DNA of 64,000 bases from Zingiber officinale. Lineage: Eukaryota; Streptophyta; Magnoliopsida; Zingiberales; Zingiberaceae. This document shows positions 1-11,900 of the stretch, piece by piece. Position 1 is the first letter of the stretch. The number at the start of each line of letters is the position of its first letter. The position numbers and the translations under genes were made by a program. The stretch spans positions 45,637,461 to 45,701,460 of the forward strand of contig NC_056005.1 of NCBI RefSeq assembly GCF_018446385.1, in the 5' to 3' direction. Under the pieces are notes generated by a model that saw only the letters and a list, made by a program, of their open reading frames with translations, was not told where the DNA came from and did not search any database.

Positions 1-207
1 CTAGATAAATGTTTTATACCAAAAGCTAGGCTTTTAGTATACATCCTAACACATATCGCTTTAGCATCTGCCTCGATCTTCCTTTTTGTTGGTGTGTCCC
101 ACTTGTCGTAGGGGATGAGTACTCCATTTTCGGTGGGAAATGTGAATTCGGTTTGGATTATGATCCATATTTTCACTTGTGTCTTCAAGTGGTACTCTAT
201 CCATCGT
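1..207 (-). pseudogene. copia-type gag N-terminal fragment
   Basis: One minus-strand frame reads through with residues typical of the N-terminal gag domain of SIRE-like Ty1/copia elements: an HLKTQVKIWIIIQTEF stretch, then NGVLIPYDKWD and an EADAKAI segment. The other frames are broken. Gag would form the cytoplasmic particle that packages element RNA. The fragment runs off the left window edge. To its right lie a primer-binding-like site (551-562) and an LTR (566 onward) in the orientation expected for the 5' end of the same minus-strand element. Family placement is by pattern recognition of a short divergent stretch. Confidence 0.5.
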
Positions 208-550
208 TTTTAGTATCTGAAGTTATTGCTAGAGAAAAGGGACTAGCATGTGGTATTGTAACATTCTTGATGGGTCATTTTATTGTAGATCTTACAATGA
301 TAAAAACAATGAAACTTGTTCCAATACTTATTCTTGGATTAGTAGTGTGATATAAATGAGAAAAGGCAACAAAGTGATTTGACTGGTGTTGCACCAATTT
401 TGAGAAAAACTTTGAAGAATCGACAAATTTGTCAAGAGAGGTTATTAGACCAATTTTGTCTTATGGTAAAAATTTAAAAATGGAAAAAAATGGATGAAAA
501 GCAATGATAAAGAATGCTCGAATAGTAGTTGTACCGATTCAAATTGGCCT
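208..550. other. non-coding leader of decayed copia element
   Basis: AT-rich stretch between the gag fragment and the primer-binding-like site. Its position corresponds to the untranslated leader of the minus-strand copia remnant. The short plus-strand frame at 153-350 has no recognisable domain, and I see no other feature. Confidence 0.3.
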
Positions 551-1790
551 CACTCTGATATCAATTGTAGGATAGTTGCGCTAGAGAGGGGGTAAATAAC
601 TCTCGTGACTTTCACATTAATTTTTAAAAAACTTTGGAGAGACAAGTGGCAGCGAAATAACGAAAAGAAAAAAAAAAGAAAATGCTAGCATGACCAAGAT
701 TTACTTGGTTTAGAGCCTGTGGTAACTCCTACATCAAGACCCGCATATGAGAGTGCTTTCGTTAGGCAATCACTAATCAATCTAGAAAGTTACAAATATA
801 ATTATAAAGTGAATAAGTAACTTCAACAATAACAAAATGATACCAACAACTTAAAGAATCAGATTTGTAGTGTAGTTTTCGTTGGAGCAGCTTTTGGGTA
901 TCATAGAGGTCTTTTCGAAGTAGTGCGCAAAAGCGGAAGTTGTTTGGTTGATGTATTGAAGTTGCTGGTTGAAGCCTCCTTTTATAGCCTCGTTCGAATA
1001 CCTGGATTGTGCTGACGTGGCAAACTCTCGTCGAAGCTTTATCCCTGAAGTCTATCCATGCCCGGGCGCCTTGACCCTCTTTGGGCCTCTGGACAACTGA
1101 CGTGGGTCAGCCACTCGTCATGCTCCAGCTCAGCCAAAAGATGAAGTTTTGGTCGTCCGGGCGCCTAGAGCACATCTGGGTGCCCGGACTGCCCGGGTGC
1201 ATAGCTATGCACACACCTAGGGCTTCCTTTACGATGAGGCCTATCCGGGGGCCCAAAGCAACTCCAGGCGGCCAAAGTTTGGGCGCCTAGACTAACCGTT
1301 TTGCCAGCCTCTTTTTCCTACAAAATAAAGTTAGTTTAGGCAAATAATATGTAAAGCATAAGTTTTGACAGCCTCCAGACTATTCCGTCCTGACTTTAAG
1401 TTTCATTGAAACTCTAGGTTAGACCGACACCTATAATTTCCTTTTTGGGGAATGTGTCCTCACCTACTCCTCTCAGGAGAAATTATCTTTTGCCAGACCG
1501 GTCCCCCAGACTATCTGAGTCATCAGGACTTCATGTTGGACGTTCAACCCTCGACTAGTCTAGTCTTCCATTAGTGTCCGCGACCCCTAGGATTTTCACA
1601 TAGCGTCATCAACTCTATGATTTCACCCAACGTCCTTGACCCGCTAAGACTTTGCCCAGTCCCCTGAACCAGGACTTTGTTGTCTAATCACAGCTAGGAC
1701 TTTCCACCTGCTTATTCTTAAGTAGGACTTTCCTTTTCCTAAGATCACTTATGATTTCCTACACACTAAATTCAACTTATTAGATAATAA
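551..1790 (-). mobile_element. decayed copia LTR with primer-binding site remnant
   Basis: The complement of 551-562 resembles the initiator-Met tRNA primer site (TGGTATCAGAG with changes). The LTR then starts with TGTAGGATAG at 566. It shares the order of landmarks seen in the better preserved solo LTR at 10164-11249: a run of G followed by GTGAAT or GTAAAT, a block saying 'gagcctgtg.. actcct', a 'ttcgtt.ggcaatcacta' block, GGGCGCC-rich segments, and a CTAGGTTAGACC motif. Toward the right end are degenerate repeats with 'ggactt' cores. The exact right end is not clear. The strand follows from the PBS lying to the left. Confidence 0.55.
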
Positions 1791-2343
1791 GAAAACTTAA
1801 TTTTGAATACTTTACCATAATTAAAATTTTTCTTTTTATTTTTGATTTAATAAAATCAAAAATTTCTCAAAACACAGTATTGTGTTTTTGACGAATGAAC
1901 AATAATTAATAATGTTCATCATCATTAATTAGTTATTTAAATCAATTACAAATCTATTTAATCAATTACAGCTGTGCTTGAATCGATTGCACTAATCAAC
2001 TGCACAAATTTATTGTGCTTCGTCAGTTTAATGGATTACATAGATTTTAAATCGATTAAGATCTATTTTAATCGATTAGTTTAATTGATTAAACTTCTTC
2101 TTCTCTTCTCTATCACAACCACGACACTTTCTTATTCTACCATGATGAACGCGGTTGTCATGGCTGTTGATTGTCAGCCTCCTAACGCGGTCGCTGACAC
2201 TCTCATGCCACGGAAACCGATAGCCAGCAACCTCTCGGGGCTCGACAACTACTGCAGATCATGACCTAGTTGTGATCTTGCATGGCGATGGCAGTAGAGA
2301 GATTTTCAATTCGACGAAGAGACAAGTTTCATGCTTAGACATC
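1791..2343. other. AT-rich non-coding spacer with ATCGATT repeats
   Basis: AT-rich DNA with many scattered copies of AATCGATT/AATTGATT between about 1930 and 2095, then a GC-richer 200-bp stretch. It has no open frame with recognisable content. It may be the U3 of another LTR, but no termini are visible. Confidence 0.3.
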
Positions 2344-2680
2344 GCTCTAATACCATTGTTGCCTATAATATGCATGAATCACAAGATTAAAACATGTAAC
2401 AACTCACAATGATCTCCCGAGATGAACTTGGTCACTGCTTGATGTTGGAAGAGCAATCACGAATGAAACCGGAAAGACCTTCGAGTTTCATGAGCCTCCA
2501 CTGTGCACACACTGATCACCCTCTCCCTTTTTGATTGCTCTTAGACGCATCATTATATAAGCTGAGTGAGGAAGACGAAGGGGAAGGGATGCCCCTTCGT
2601 CTCCTTCACGTTTGCAACAATGAGGGAGATGAAAGGGAAGTGTTCATCTTCTCAACCTCCAACATTATCTACACACTTGG
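2344..2680 (-). mobile_element. possible LTR fragment with primer-binding site
   Basis: GCTCTAATACCA at 2344-2355 is the complement of TGGTATTAGAGC, one base from the usual plant initiator-Met primer site. It is followed at once by TGTTGCC, as expected for the 5' LTR boundary of a minus-strand element. The rest reads like a copia LTR, but no second copy exists in the window and the far end is not defined. Confidence 0.3.
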
Positions 2681-3034
2681 CCACTCAGGGGTAGTATTAG
2701 CTGGAGTTGCATATAACTTATCATATCGTGCCTACTAGGCCACTCAAGGATTGTTGTAGCTGGAGTTATGTGCAGGCAATGAGCCTTCTTGTTATGTAGC
2801 TAGATAGCTACATTGTATACTGTCCAATCGACCACTTAGATGTAGTGGTAGTTGGAGTTACGTTAGTTATCACAATCTTGCCTACTCGACCACACAGATG
2901 TCATGTTAGCTGAAGTGGTGTGTAGGAGTGACTATGCATATCCATGATGTGTGTTTCATATGCATGTGATATGTGTTGCATTTGCTATTATATTTATTGC
3001 ATATGCTTGTAATATGTTGCATATGTTGGTTCCA
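2680..3034. repeat. four degenerate tandem units, possibly old Tekay LTR
   Basis: Four loosely similar units share 'ccactcag.g.agt.ttagctggagtt', near 2680, 2735, 2830 and 2890. They are followed by a 'catatgcat.. tgcatttattgc' tract. The same words occur in the Tekay-type LTRs (for example around 18310-18500), so this may be a very old LTR piece. Decay is strong. Confidence 0.3.
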
Positions 3035-4558
3035 TGTAGGCCTGTAGGAGGGGGGGGGGGCTGAATTGTCCTGATAATAAATTGCACCTTTCTCAATCTT
3101 TGAATTTTAGTTAGCAGACACTTGTAAATTAATATAAAACAAAAGCATAAAAAGAAATACGAGACTATCGATTTACTTGGTTTACAACTTGAGAGATTGC
3201 TAATGTAAGGTAGAAGTAAGCACTAGTAAGAATCTCCCTCTTTGACAAGGTCAGAGGTAGAGAACCCTCATATAGTGGTTTACAACTCAGAAAGTAGAAA
3301 AACAGACTTGAAAATCGAATACAAGTGTTGTGTTTGAGCTAGAGAACATCCCTTCTTTTTATAGTGCTTAGAACACTTTTTATTATTGGCTGACATGGCA
3401 CTAGAGCTCGAGGCACCTCTAGATTAGCAAAACTTATCTGATCAAATCTAATTTGTCCAATGGCTTTGGACTCATGGAGGCACCTTTGTTCTATCTGAGG
3501 TACCTCCAGTGAGTAGCCATTACTATAGCTGAGTTTTGTGCTAAGGCGCCTTAGTTCAACTGAGGTGCCTCCCCTCCTTTTCAATTGAGGCACCTCCAGT
3601 CCATTGAGGAGCCTCCGTGCCTTTTACAGTAGAGGCAAACTAGATCACTCGAGGCACCTCCAGTCCACCGAGGTGCCTAGGGTCTTCAAGGCAGAACCCT
3701 TCATTCTAAGGTCAACCTTTGAGTTAACCTCTTTTAGACTTTTGCTCCTGTGGGTGATGCTTCCAACTGTCTGGAGTTGAGCTTGTTGGGGTTGCAAGGT
3801 TGCAAACATAGTCCCACATTGAAACACACATGGGAAAGATCATGGGTTTATAAGAGAAAAAGATATCTCCATTGGAATGAGACCTTTTGGGGAGAGCCCA
3901 AGAGCAAAGTCATGAGGGTCTAGGCCCAAAGTAGACAATATCATACCATTATAGAGATATCTAAGTTCTTTTTGATCCTACAATTGGTATCAGAGCATGC
4001 ACTGCCAGAAGGTTTAACCGCCGACTGTGCACAAGAGCTATGGTCTGATTGAGCCATGTGAGTACAATATTGACCTCAAACAAAGAAGTGGGGACTCTTA
4101 TGTTTGGATCAAGAGGACCAGACACTAGGCAGAAAGTCCTAGTTGCGGCTAGGCAAGGAAGTCCTAGTAGGTCGGGTGGACCGAGGGGCATAAAGACCTG
4201 GTGGGTCGAGGATCGGACATAGGAAGCCTGTGGTCCTTTGTTTGAGAGGGGGGGGGGGGGCAGTGCTCACCCGAACCCAACATCGATCTTCTCCTCGAGC
4301 AGGCTTCCTCCCTAGCTTCTCATCCCTTGGACCACCATGTGTGTCCTTCTCGCTCCACTAGTGTACTCTTTCATAGTTTCTTATCTCTTGAATTCACTGT
4401 GCCCGTCGACTCACTTCCTGTACCATTCTTCTAGTCCATTGTTTCTTTTGTACTCCTCGTGTTCTTAAGCTCTTTCACACTTATACACAAAACATCAAAA
4501 ATAGACAGGACCCAACTTAACTTGGTTGATCACATTAAATCAACCCGGAGTACTTAAA
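3035..4558 (-). mobile_element. copia 3' LTR, old, interrupted by a TRIM
   Basis: It starts TGTAGGCCTGTAGG followed by a long G run, matching the start of the copia LTR at 40126. The 'gatttacttggtttacaa.. gagattgctaat' block, the CTCACCCGAACCC block at about 4266, the 'acttatacacaaaa' block and the 'cttggttgatcacat' block appear in the same order as in 40126-40966. The following ATCTCTCTCATTTTG at 4559 corresponds to the complementary polypurine tract. The LTR is therefore the 3' LTR of a minus-strand element. A separate small element occupies 3784-4261. Confidence 0.6.
3784..4261 (+). mobile_element. TRIM/SMART-like mini-retrotransposon lacking its 3' LTR
   Basis: A 199-bp LTR (3784-3982) begins TGTTGGGGTTGCAAGG and ends CCTACA. 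Two bases later comes TGGTATCAGAGC (3985-3996), an exact initiator-Met primer site. A short internal region follows, ending in a purine tract, GAGAGGGG and more G (about 4236-4260), as expected of a polypurine tract. No coding capacity exists, as usual for TRIMs. The second LTR that should follow the tract is missing and the host copia LTR resumes at about 4262. The LTR wording ('catgggtttataag', 'ggtctaggcccaaagt') matches a TRIM type that I remember as widespread in plants. Confidence 0.65.
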
Positions 4559-5690
4559 ATCTCTCTCATTTTGGTATGCATCAACCCAAGTTAAAGTTAG
4601 GATTAAATAAATAAAATAATTTTTTTAAAAATTAAAAAATAGTTAAACATGAATATTACATTTAGGAACAAAAAATGCAAGTAATATTCATTATTAATTA
4701 TTCCTCCTAAATTGAATATCTACCACTGCCCCCTTTGATTATATCAAAAAATTAGTGAGTGAAAAAAAAATCTAAAAAGTTATTTTAAGGATGAGAAACA
4801 AAATTATTAGTAGTCTATTTTTTTACCGAAATAATTTTTTAATCGATTAATTCAATGGTTTAGAAAAATAATTTTAAAATTATTTTAAGGTTTCAAAAAA
4901 TCTTGAAAATTTTTGTCAAGAAAAATAATAATTAGTCAAAGTAGGATAAAAATGTCCATATACAAAATATTTTTATTTTAACCATAATCAATATTTTGAA
5001 TAGTTGAGGTTATTTTTAAAAATAAAATATTTAAAAATAGTTTTTGAGTCCTAAAAATTTGACTAATTTTTTTACTAATTAAAAACCCAACGATAATCAT
5101 CCAAAAAATAAAAAATTTATCTCCAAATATTTTTAATTTTAAAAATTTAATTTTTATATAAAAAAATTATTATTGGTAAAAAATTTTTGAAAATATTTAT
5201 ACTAATTTTTAATCCATTTTTGCATGAAAGAAATGTTTTTTTAACAGTAAACATGAATAGTTGGTATAGAAACTAATTAATTTTGTAAGTAATTAAACCA
5301 AATTAAAGGAAATTAAAATTGAAACATGCATAAAAGCTAATTTTAATCAAATTAAGCATGGTTTAGGAAACTAAAATAAGTTCCGCTCTACTGAATTAAT
5401 AGGATAATTTTTTTAGAATAAATTTTTTGGACACTTTTCTAATTTCACTCCTATAAAATCTAAAATACCAATTAAGCCCTTAAAAATTTCTAAACTTTTG
5501 AACATTTGAATATATATAATTCTTTTCTAATGTTTTTATTTGTTTCTTTAATTTGTCATTTGCCATTTTTAGTTTATCATAATCTTCTAATAAATATGCT
5601 TTTGTTAAGGTTACCTTTAATTTTTTAATAGTTCATGTTTTGTTCTTAATTTGTGCAAACTTCTAGAAAGTATTTTTATGAACTGATATA
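4559..5690 (-). other. AT-rich internal spacer of old copia element
   Basis: About 1.1 kb of very AT-rich DNA with no open frames lies between the 3' LTR and the gag remnant. The spacer at 40967-41715 in element C has the same position and composition. In a complete copia element this place would hold protease, integrase and reverse transcriptase; nothing of them is visible. Confidence 0.5.
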
Positions 5691-6486
5691 ATTTTTTGAG
5701 AGGTAACAACGTACCTCACCATGCTGTTCTTGTAGACTGACACTTCTCTTTCATCGCTACTTTCTTTCAATGTATCTTCACCTTCATCGATGCTCATTTC
5801 GGATGAGCTTTCGATGTCTTCTTGGTGATTCATAATTAGTGCTAGCCCAGTGTATTCTTCTAGCTCAAACTCGGATGAGGACTCGTCCCATATGTTGCTT
5901 ATAGGTTCTTGTGCTTAGATCTGCTTGGCCCTTTGCCCTTTCCTTTGTTTTTCAGCTTTGAACAATTATCTTTGATATGCCCTCCTTGGCAGTTGTAGAA
6001 CTAAATCTTTCTTTTACTCCGAAAAGGTTTTGTTGCCTGTCTCTTGTAAAAATTGTTAGATTTTATAAATTTTGAAAGCTTTCTTACTAGAAAAGCTTCT
6101 TCATCTTCATCGAGTAATGATTCTAACTCTGACTCAATCTTTTTATCTTTGAGTTCCAGGTTCTGAGTTGGCCTTTCTCCTTTATTTTTTTAATCTACAC
6201 ATCTAGATTCATGAAGTTTTAAAGTAGAAAATAAGCTTTCTAACGTACTTATCTCTAGATCCTAAGAGATGTAGTAGGAGTCGATTATCGATGTCCAATT
6301 CGGGGTCCTCAGGAAAGCATTAAGAGCATACCTTAGAGAGTCTCTGTTCATTGCCATTTCTCTGAGATTTGTGAATCTGATGATTAACTCATTCAATTTG
6401 ACACGTGATGTATGTATATTATATACACTTTTATGCATGTTTTGAAGTACATCTACTTGTATTTCATGAGCAAATCTATGTTTATT
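5691..6486 (-). pseudogene. copia gag remnant with broken zinc knuckle
   Basis: Minus-strand pieces match the gag of element C (41716-42540). The upstream part (about 6240-6480) has FLRTPNWTSIIDSYYIS against RTPEWTSIIDAYHIS in C, and an SRVKLNELIIRFTNLREMAM segment. Further down is a nucleocapsid-like stretch, FYNCQGGHIKDNC (about 5962-6000), where the first Cys of CX2CX4HX4C is Phe and one residue is missing. Acidic Ser/Glu/Asp-rich sequence follows, as in C. Stops and frame slips are frequent. The gag reading is cut at 6487 by a CACTA-type terminus. Confidence 0.6.
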
Positions 6487-7001
6487 CACTACAACAAAAT
6501 TGTTAAAAGATAACACCATAAAGATAATGGTTTTAGAAGGAACTGTTATTAATTTAGTAAAAGACAATGGTTTTTGACAAAACCATTGTCTTCGAGCTCC
6601 CCCAAAAAAAAATAAAAGACAACAATTTTGTAAAAAACGTTGTCGTTGAGCAAATTTTTTTAAAATCAACAACTCATTTTACAATGATTTTCTAAAACCA
6701 TTGTTTTTAAACACTTTTTTAGGGATACTACAACAGTTTTGTAAACCATTGTATTTTTTTTATATTGTTTTATATAGTCAAAGACAATGGATTATTAAAA
6801 TCATTGTCTTCGACATAATTCTTTCACTTCTTTTACCTTCGAATGTCGTGTTTTGCTTTTCCTCTCTAAAAAAATTTGGGCGTGTGTTTTTCCCCCTTAG
6901 TCTTCTTGAACCCTAGCCTTTTGTGACTTTCTCCTTTCCTCACACGATTTCTTCATGTTCCCTCTCCTCACACAATCTCCTCTTCACGATCTCCTCACAC
7001 G
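6487..7001 (+). mobile_element. left end of outer CACTA-like element with subterminal repeats
   Basis: CACTACAACAAAA at 6487 is the same 13-base terminus as the inner element at 7002. Up to about 6815 it is packed with direct and inverted copies of AAGACAATGGTTTT / AAACCATTGTCTT (for example 6560-6595 and 6780-6812), typical of CACTA subterminal regions. From about 6840 the DNA changes to a CT-rich leader with GAACCCTAGCC, resembling a plant 5' UTR. That leader continues on the other side of the inner element (15078 onward) toward an eIF3f fragment. The matching right terminus is not in the window, probably displaced by the retrotransposon nest. Confidence 0.6.
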
Positions 7002-7330
7002 CACTACAACAAAAACCTTCATAGACATCGGTTTTCCACCGGTGTCTATTTCATTTTCGACCGATGTCTATGAAGCCGATGTTAAAAGTCTGCCATTTTA
7101 GACATCAGGTTAAAATCGGTGTAGTATCACTTAACGACACCGATCTTCGAATCGGTTATTTACCGGTGTAGTATCACTTAACGACACCGTTTCATCAACG
7201 GTGTAAAACCGATGTAATATTGTATGTTAATAACACCAGTTTTGACAGCGGTAAATGACTGATGTAATATTAGTTAATAACACTGGTTTTGCAGCGGTGG
7301 AAAACCGTTATAATATGTATATTTTTTAAC
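7002..7330 (+). repeat. left subterminal repeats of inner CACTA
   Basis: Arrayed copies of a motif around ACCG(G/A)TGTCTA and its complement, plus GTGTAGTATCACTTAACGAC occurring twice (about 7108-7131 and 7166-7189). Such arrays are the known transposase-binding platform in CACTA elements; the binding role here is inferred from position. Confidence 0.7.
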
Positions 7331-7584
7331 AGCACAAATTTGATTTCCGAAACAATGAAAAACCGACAATAACAAAAAAAAATACACAAATATTCACAAA
7401 TTATACAAATATTCTTCATTCAATAATATTCATAAAATACACAAATATTCACAAATTATATAAATAATCTTCTTACAACAATATCCATAAAATACCCAAA
7501 CATTCTTTTTACATCAAAAGTTAGCTAATAGATATCAAAATCAAGGTAGAACATTCTTTTAACACATCAAGGTAGAACCGCACT
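7331..7584. other. AT-rich spacer with short direct repeats
   Basis: Contains two near-copies of 'aatacacaaatattcacaaattata' (about 7380 and 7437) and a pair of 'acatcaa..tag' words. No gene is seen. Confidence 0.4.
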
Positions 7585-7665
7585 TCAAATGTAATCTAGC
7601 ATGCATTCAGCCCACTCGAACCGCACTTCATCAATTTCAACTCTGGAGTACTTGAGATTTGTAAA
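7585..7665 (-). pseudogene. small last exon of an unidentified protein (possibly Ulp1-like)
   Basis: A T-rich tract and CAG splice acceptor precede a 27-codon exon ending in TGA. It reads FTNLKYSRVEIDEVRFEWAE and then CMLDYI. An EIDEVR..WA ending is something I associate with Ulp1-type peptidase genes found in plant transposons, but the piece is too short to be sure and contains no catalytic residues. It lies on the same strand as the other captured exons, downstream of the membrane-protein stop at 8991. It could be the tail of a captured gene or of the element's own former gene. Confidence 0.35.
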
Positions 7666-8990
7666 CTGTAAAAACACATAAATCCACCATATGTCAAATA
7701 ACTAAAACAAATGTGTACATGTATCAAATAAAATAGAATACTGAGTTTTTAAAGACTGCTGTGGAAGATAACGAATATAACATAGAACCTAAAACTTTCA
7801 TATATGACACTTAGTATATGCTGCTTAGAATATAACATAGATAATTTGCTCCTTCTAATTCAAGTGTACAGATTGATAAGAACCGATAGCATCATACAAC
7901 AACTTACTAGGCATGATAATGGTTGAACAAAGAAATATGACTACACAACAAATCCAGTGAAGGAAGCATAGAAGAACAAAGCTACCTCTAATGAAGAGAT
8001 ATACTATTTATTGTACTACCTCTGATGCCATCTTGGTATCCTGAATATCCTGCACTAAGCCCCCTATTTTCTGTGATTTCTGCTACCAACCACAGCAGCA
8101 AGGAATGCGGCAAGAAGGCAGCTGCCTCCTTAGTTCAGCACCCAAAACAGCAAGTTAAAGCTTCCTTTTGGGTCCATTCAATCCTCTAGTAAGTAAAAAC
8201 AGGAGTTTCAGGGAATAATGCAGTTAAGATGTAATGTACAAGATTAAACTGAAAAGAAATACTTCTTAACCATAACGCCAGATTAATGAAATAGGGAAAT
8301 GGTTTTTCAACGTTAGGCAACCATATACATCACAGCAAGACCATAATAGATGATGCCATTAATTTGAATGTTTAAGACAAATCATTCTGATTTACCTTAT
8401 TTCTTTGAGACATCCATTTTGACCAAAACACACAACATTCATCATTGTGATTTTTCAAAGATTATCCCAATAGCTATCCAAATTGGTGTCCAAGGGCACA
8501 TCAAACAGTACCTTGTATTCTTAGACATAATATCAATTCATACTAGAACTATTCTGATATTTCTCCAAACGGGAAGAAAGAAATCAGGAAAAGAACTTCT
8601 CACTTAACTAGCAAACAAGACAGATTAGCTATTCAGTTGGGCATATTACATTGAGAAAATGTAAGGCCCAAGCACAAGTGTGTCTACATCCTCCTACTGA
8701 AAAAAATTCCACCACACAAGAAAAATCATTAATGGTGGAGGAGCACTCATTTTTCCAATTTGTTTTTAACATTGCTATTTAAGGATAGCAATAGCAATTT
8801 TTTACCCAGAAATTGAGAAATTGCTTGTCTTGTCATTAATATGTGATATACGATAAAGGATGTTAAATATCCTGCAACAAATAGACTTATCATTTACAAG
8901 GAAAAACATGAATGAGTTAACTATATAGATGTTTTTTTTAAAAAAAAAATGAATGGCCATAACAGATTAAATAAGGATTAACATACATCA
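7666..8990. other. non-coding stretch inside inner CACTA (probable 3' UTR and captured intron)
   Basis: Intron-like, moderately AT-rich DNA with no supported exon. Directly below the membrane-protein stop codon it probably holds that gene's 3' untranslated region. The open frame at 8368-8607 on the plus strand has no recognisable domain and was not taken as a gene. Confidence 0.4.
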
Positions 8991-11900
8991 TCAGCTTGGA
9001 AGTGGAGACATCTGAATATTTTCTTGAAGTTCTCCCTCTAATCCTGGCTGAGAATCTTGAGGACCTCTTCTAAATCTCCCAAGTGAAGTTGCTTCAAAAA
9101 TACCTAATCATAATTTAACATGATCATGATCAAAGAAACAAGAGAGACAGAGCAGGATTGGTTGTTTAACTTCATACATGTCAACTATGTGTACTGAGCA
9201 TGCCAGCATGACACCAGAATGATAAGTAACCTTCAATGTTATCATCATCATCAAGCCTTATTTGTCCTAATTATTGGGGTCGGCTTAGCTGATCTTTCAT
9301 TGAGCTACGTAAAAGGTTATATCACTAGTAAATTCAAATCAATTAAATCATTGTTACATTCATAATGTTTTCTTTAATCTCGTTCCAGTCCTTGCAACTT
9401 ACTCTCTAATCAAGAAGAAGAGTAAGGTGCCCCCACGGGTTGACGCAATTGGTTCATGCAAGGGTGTTGTTGCCAACAGGCTTGAGGTCAATTCCTAATG
9501 GGTGTGAAATGCCCCACTGATTACCTCAACCCCTCCTTGCATGTGCCGTGATTTACCTCTTTTCCAAATAGTGGAGGGTCACCCTGTTGGGGTTGCCAAG
9601 GTGACGGTTTCACCTTTTGCTGCCAAATAAGAAGTGTAAGGTGCTTGTTACCACCAGTTGACATCAAGTGTCATCAAGTGATGGTTATAAGAAGAGAAAG
9701 AACACATCCTCTTAAGTTTCTCAAGGAGTGTAACCAGATCAAAGCAAAACTATACACACCAACCATATTAATCAGGACATCCTAGTGAAATATCCCAGAA
9801 TGGTCTAGGTACAATGGAACATGTGAATGTTGAGTAAAGGATATGCAAACACGAGGATAAACACATCATTAGTAATTCATGACCCTCAAAGCTATGGCTA
9901 TAAGTTGGTTACCCTCTTTCCTTTGTATGTCCAAATACCATCAAATATCAGACATGAAATGTGTTAAATTAAATTGTACTATTCTTGATCCTGAAAAAAT
10001 ATCATATTTTCATTTTTCATGATGACTATACACAAATGATATAAGAAACAATTATGTTGCTCTGGGTGCTAAATAATTTAACAAAGAAAAATATTTATCA
10101 AAATACACAGCTAAATTCATTGCCTAAGTACCTTGGAAAATACAAATGTTATATTGTGCCTATTGTAGGACCGTGATCGTTCGATAGAGGGGGGGTGAAT
10201 ATCGATTCGAAAACTCGAGTGTAAAAGTACGCAGCGGAAAAGTAAATGAACACAATTGATTTTACTTCGTTCGGAGCCTGTGACGACTCCTACTCGAAGG
10301 CCCGTGGTCCTTGACCACTTTCGTTGGGCAATCACTAGCAATTCGAATGTGATTACAAAAAGAGTACAAGAAATGCTAATGAAACAAAACACAAAGCTGT
10401 ACCGACAAAAAAGAAAACTTAAAGAGCAAGGGCGCGTTGTCGGAGCTTTGTTAGTGTCGCTGGAGCACAGAGCAGCAAAGCAATCTGGGAATTCTGAGAG
10501 ATGTTCTTGAGAAGCTCCACCCCTGGGGCTTCTTTTATATGCTGCTCCGGGCGCCTGGATCCCTTCCGGGCGCCCTGGTGCGACGTGGCAAGTCCAGTCA
10601 GGATGCTCCATGTGGCGAGGCGACGCAGAGGATAAAACTTGCCTCCGGGCGCCTGGATCCCCTCCGGGCGCCCGGGCCACCTTTTTCCAAAGATTCCTTC
10701 TCCTGCAAAACAAGGTTAGTCTGAGGCAAAATATACCCTGCAACACAGATTGTTAGCACAATTTATAAGGTATGAATTAACAGAAAAAGTATGACTTAGA
10801 TTCCGTCTTTCCGAGACCGGAATCTAGTCACGATCTCGACTTAGATATCCGAAATGGATCTAAGCCGGATCGACGCCTAATGTTCCCTTCCCGGGAACGC
10901 GTCCTCGCAATCACTCCCCTCCAGTGACTTACCTTACTTACCTGCCAGACGTCCGGTCAGCCCTTCGACCCGTCTGGACTTCTCGCCAGCTATCCGGTCA
11001 GCCCGTTGACCTAGCTGGACTTCTTGCCAAGCGTCTGGTCAGCCCGTCGACCCGCTTGGACTTCTCGCCAGCTATCCGGTCAGCCCGTCGACCTAACTGG
11101 ACTTCTTGCCAGACATCCGGTCAGCCCGTCGACCTGTCTGGACTTCTCCTGCACACTCGATCAAAGTGTCAGACAACAACAAAACTAACTTAACCCATTT
11201 GTCATTTATCAAAACCTAGGTTAGACCGTTAGTGCTACCCGCACCAACACCTATGACTATGGTGCTGGAACACAATCACGGCATTGCTAAGTAGCTTGAT
11301 TCATTGTTCTTGATCATGTATATCTTTGAACATATATGATTCACATTACACAAGTCAGATCATTATAAATACAGCCCGAAACAAGTGTGCATTCTCTGCC
11401 AACCAACTTAAAGCACAAAAGAGAAAATCCATATGAATACTGTAAACAATACAAGGATAGCCTTGTATATAACCCACCAACCTATTGGACCATGGATCAT
11501 CAAGACCTTGTCCAGTTTCTAATCACTACAGAAGCAGCAACTCATGACACTACATGCAATGTCAAAATGGAATATATTATAACAAGAGAGAAGAGGAAGC
11601 ATACCGAATCCCAAAATTGAAGAACAAATCACAAAACCCAAAAGGGAAAAATCCATTAGATATAAGATTTCCATAATAATAATGCATACTCCAGAAATCA
11701 TTAGATGCCTTGGAGAAGAAAAAACAAGATGCAGCCTACAAATGTTCAACCACACGTAAGTGTAAACAGGCATTAACATTAGTTAAGACAAAGCTCAGGA
11801 AGAGAGGGATCATTGATCAGTAACAAGAAAGACATCCAGCATAGAACCATTATATTGGCATTCATCGTTCAGCCACAGATCCTCCAAGTAACTTAGGATA

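Noticed and set aside
8368..8607. 79-codon plus frame
   Set aside because: No domain, AT-rich, and opposite to the captured exons; probably chance.
10117..10746. 209-codon minus open frame
   Set aside because: It crosses the border of the CCTAT-flanked solo LTR and shows no domain.
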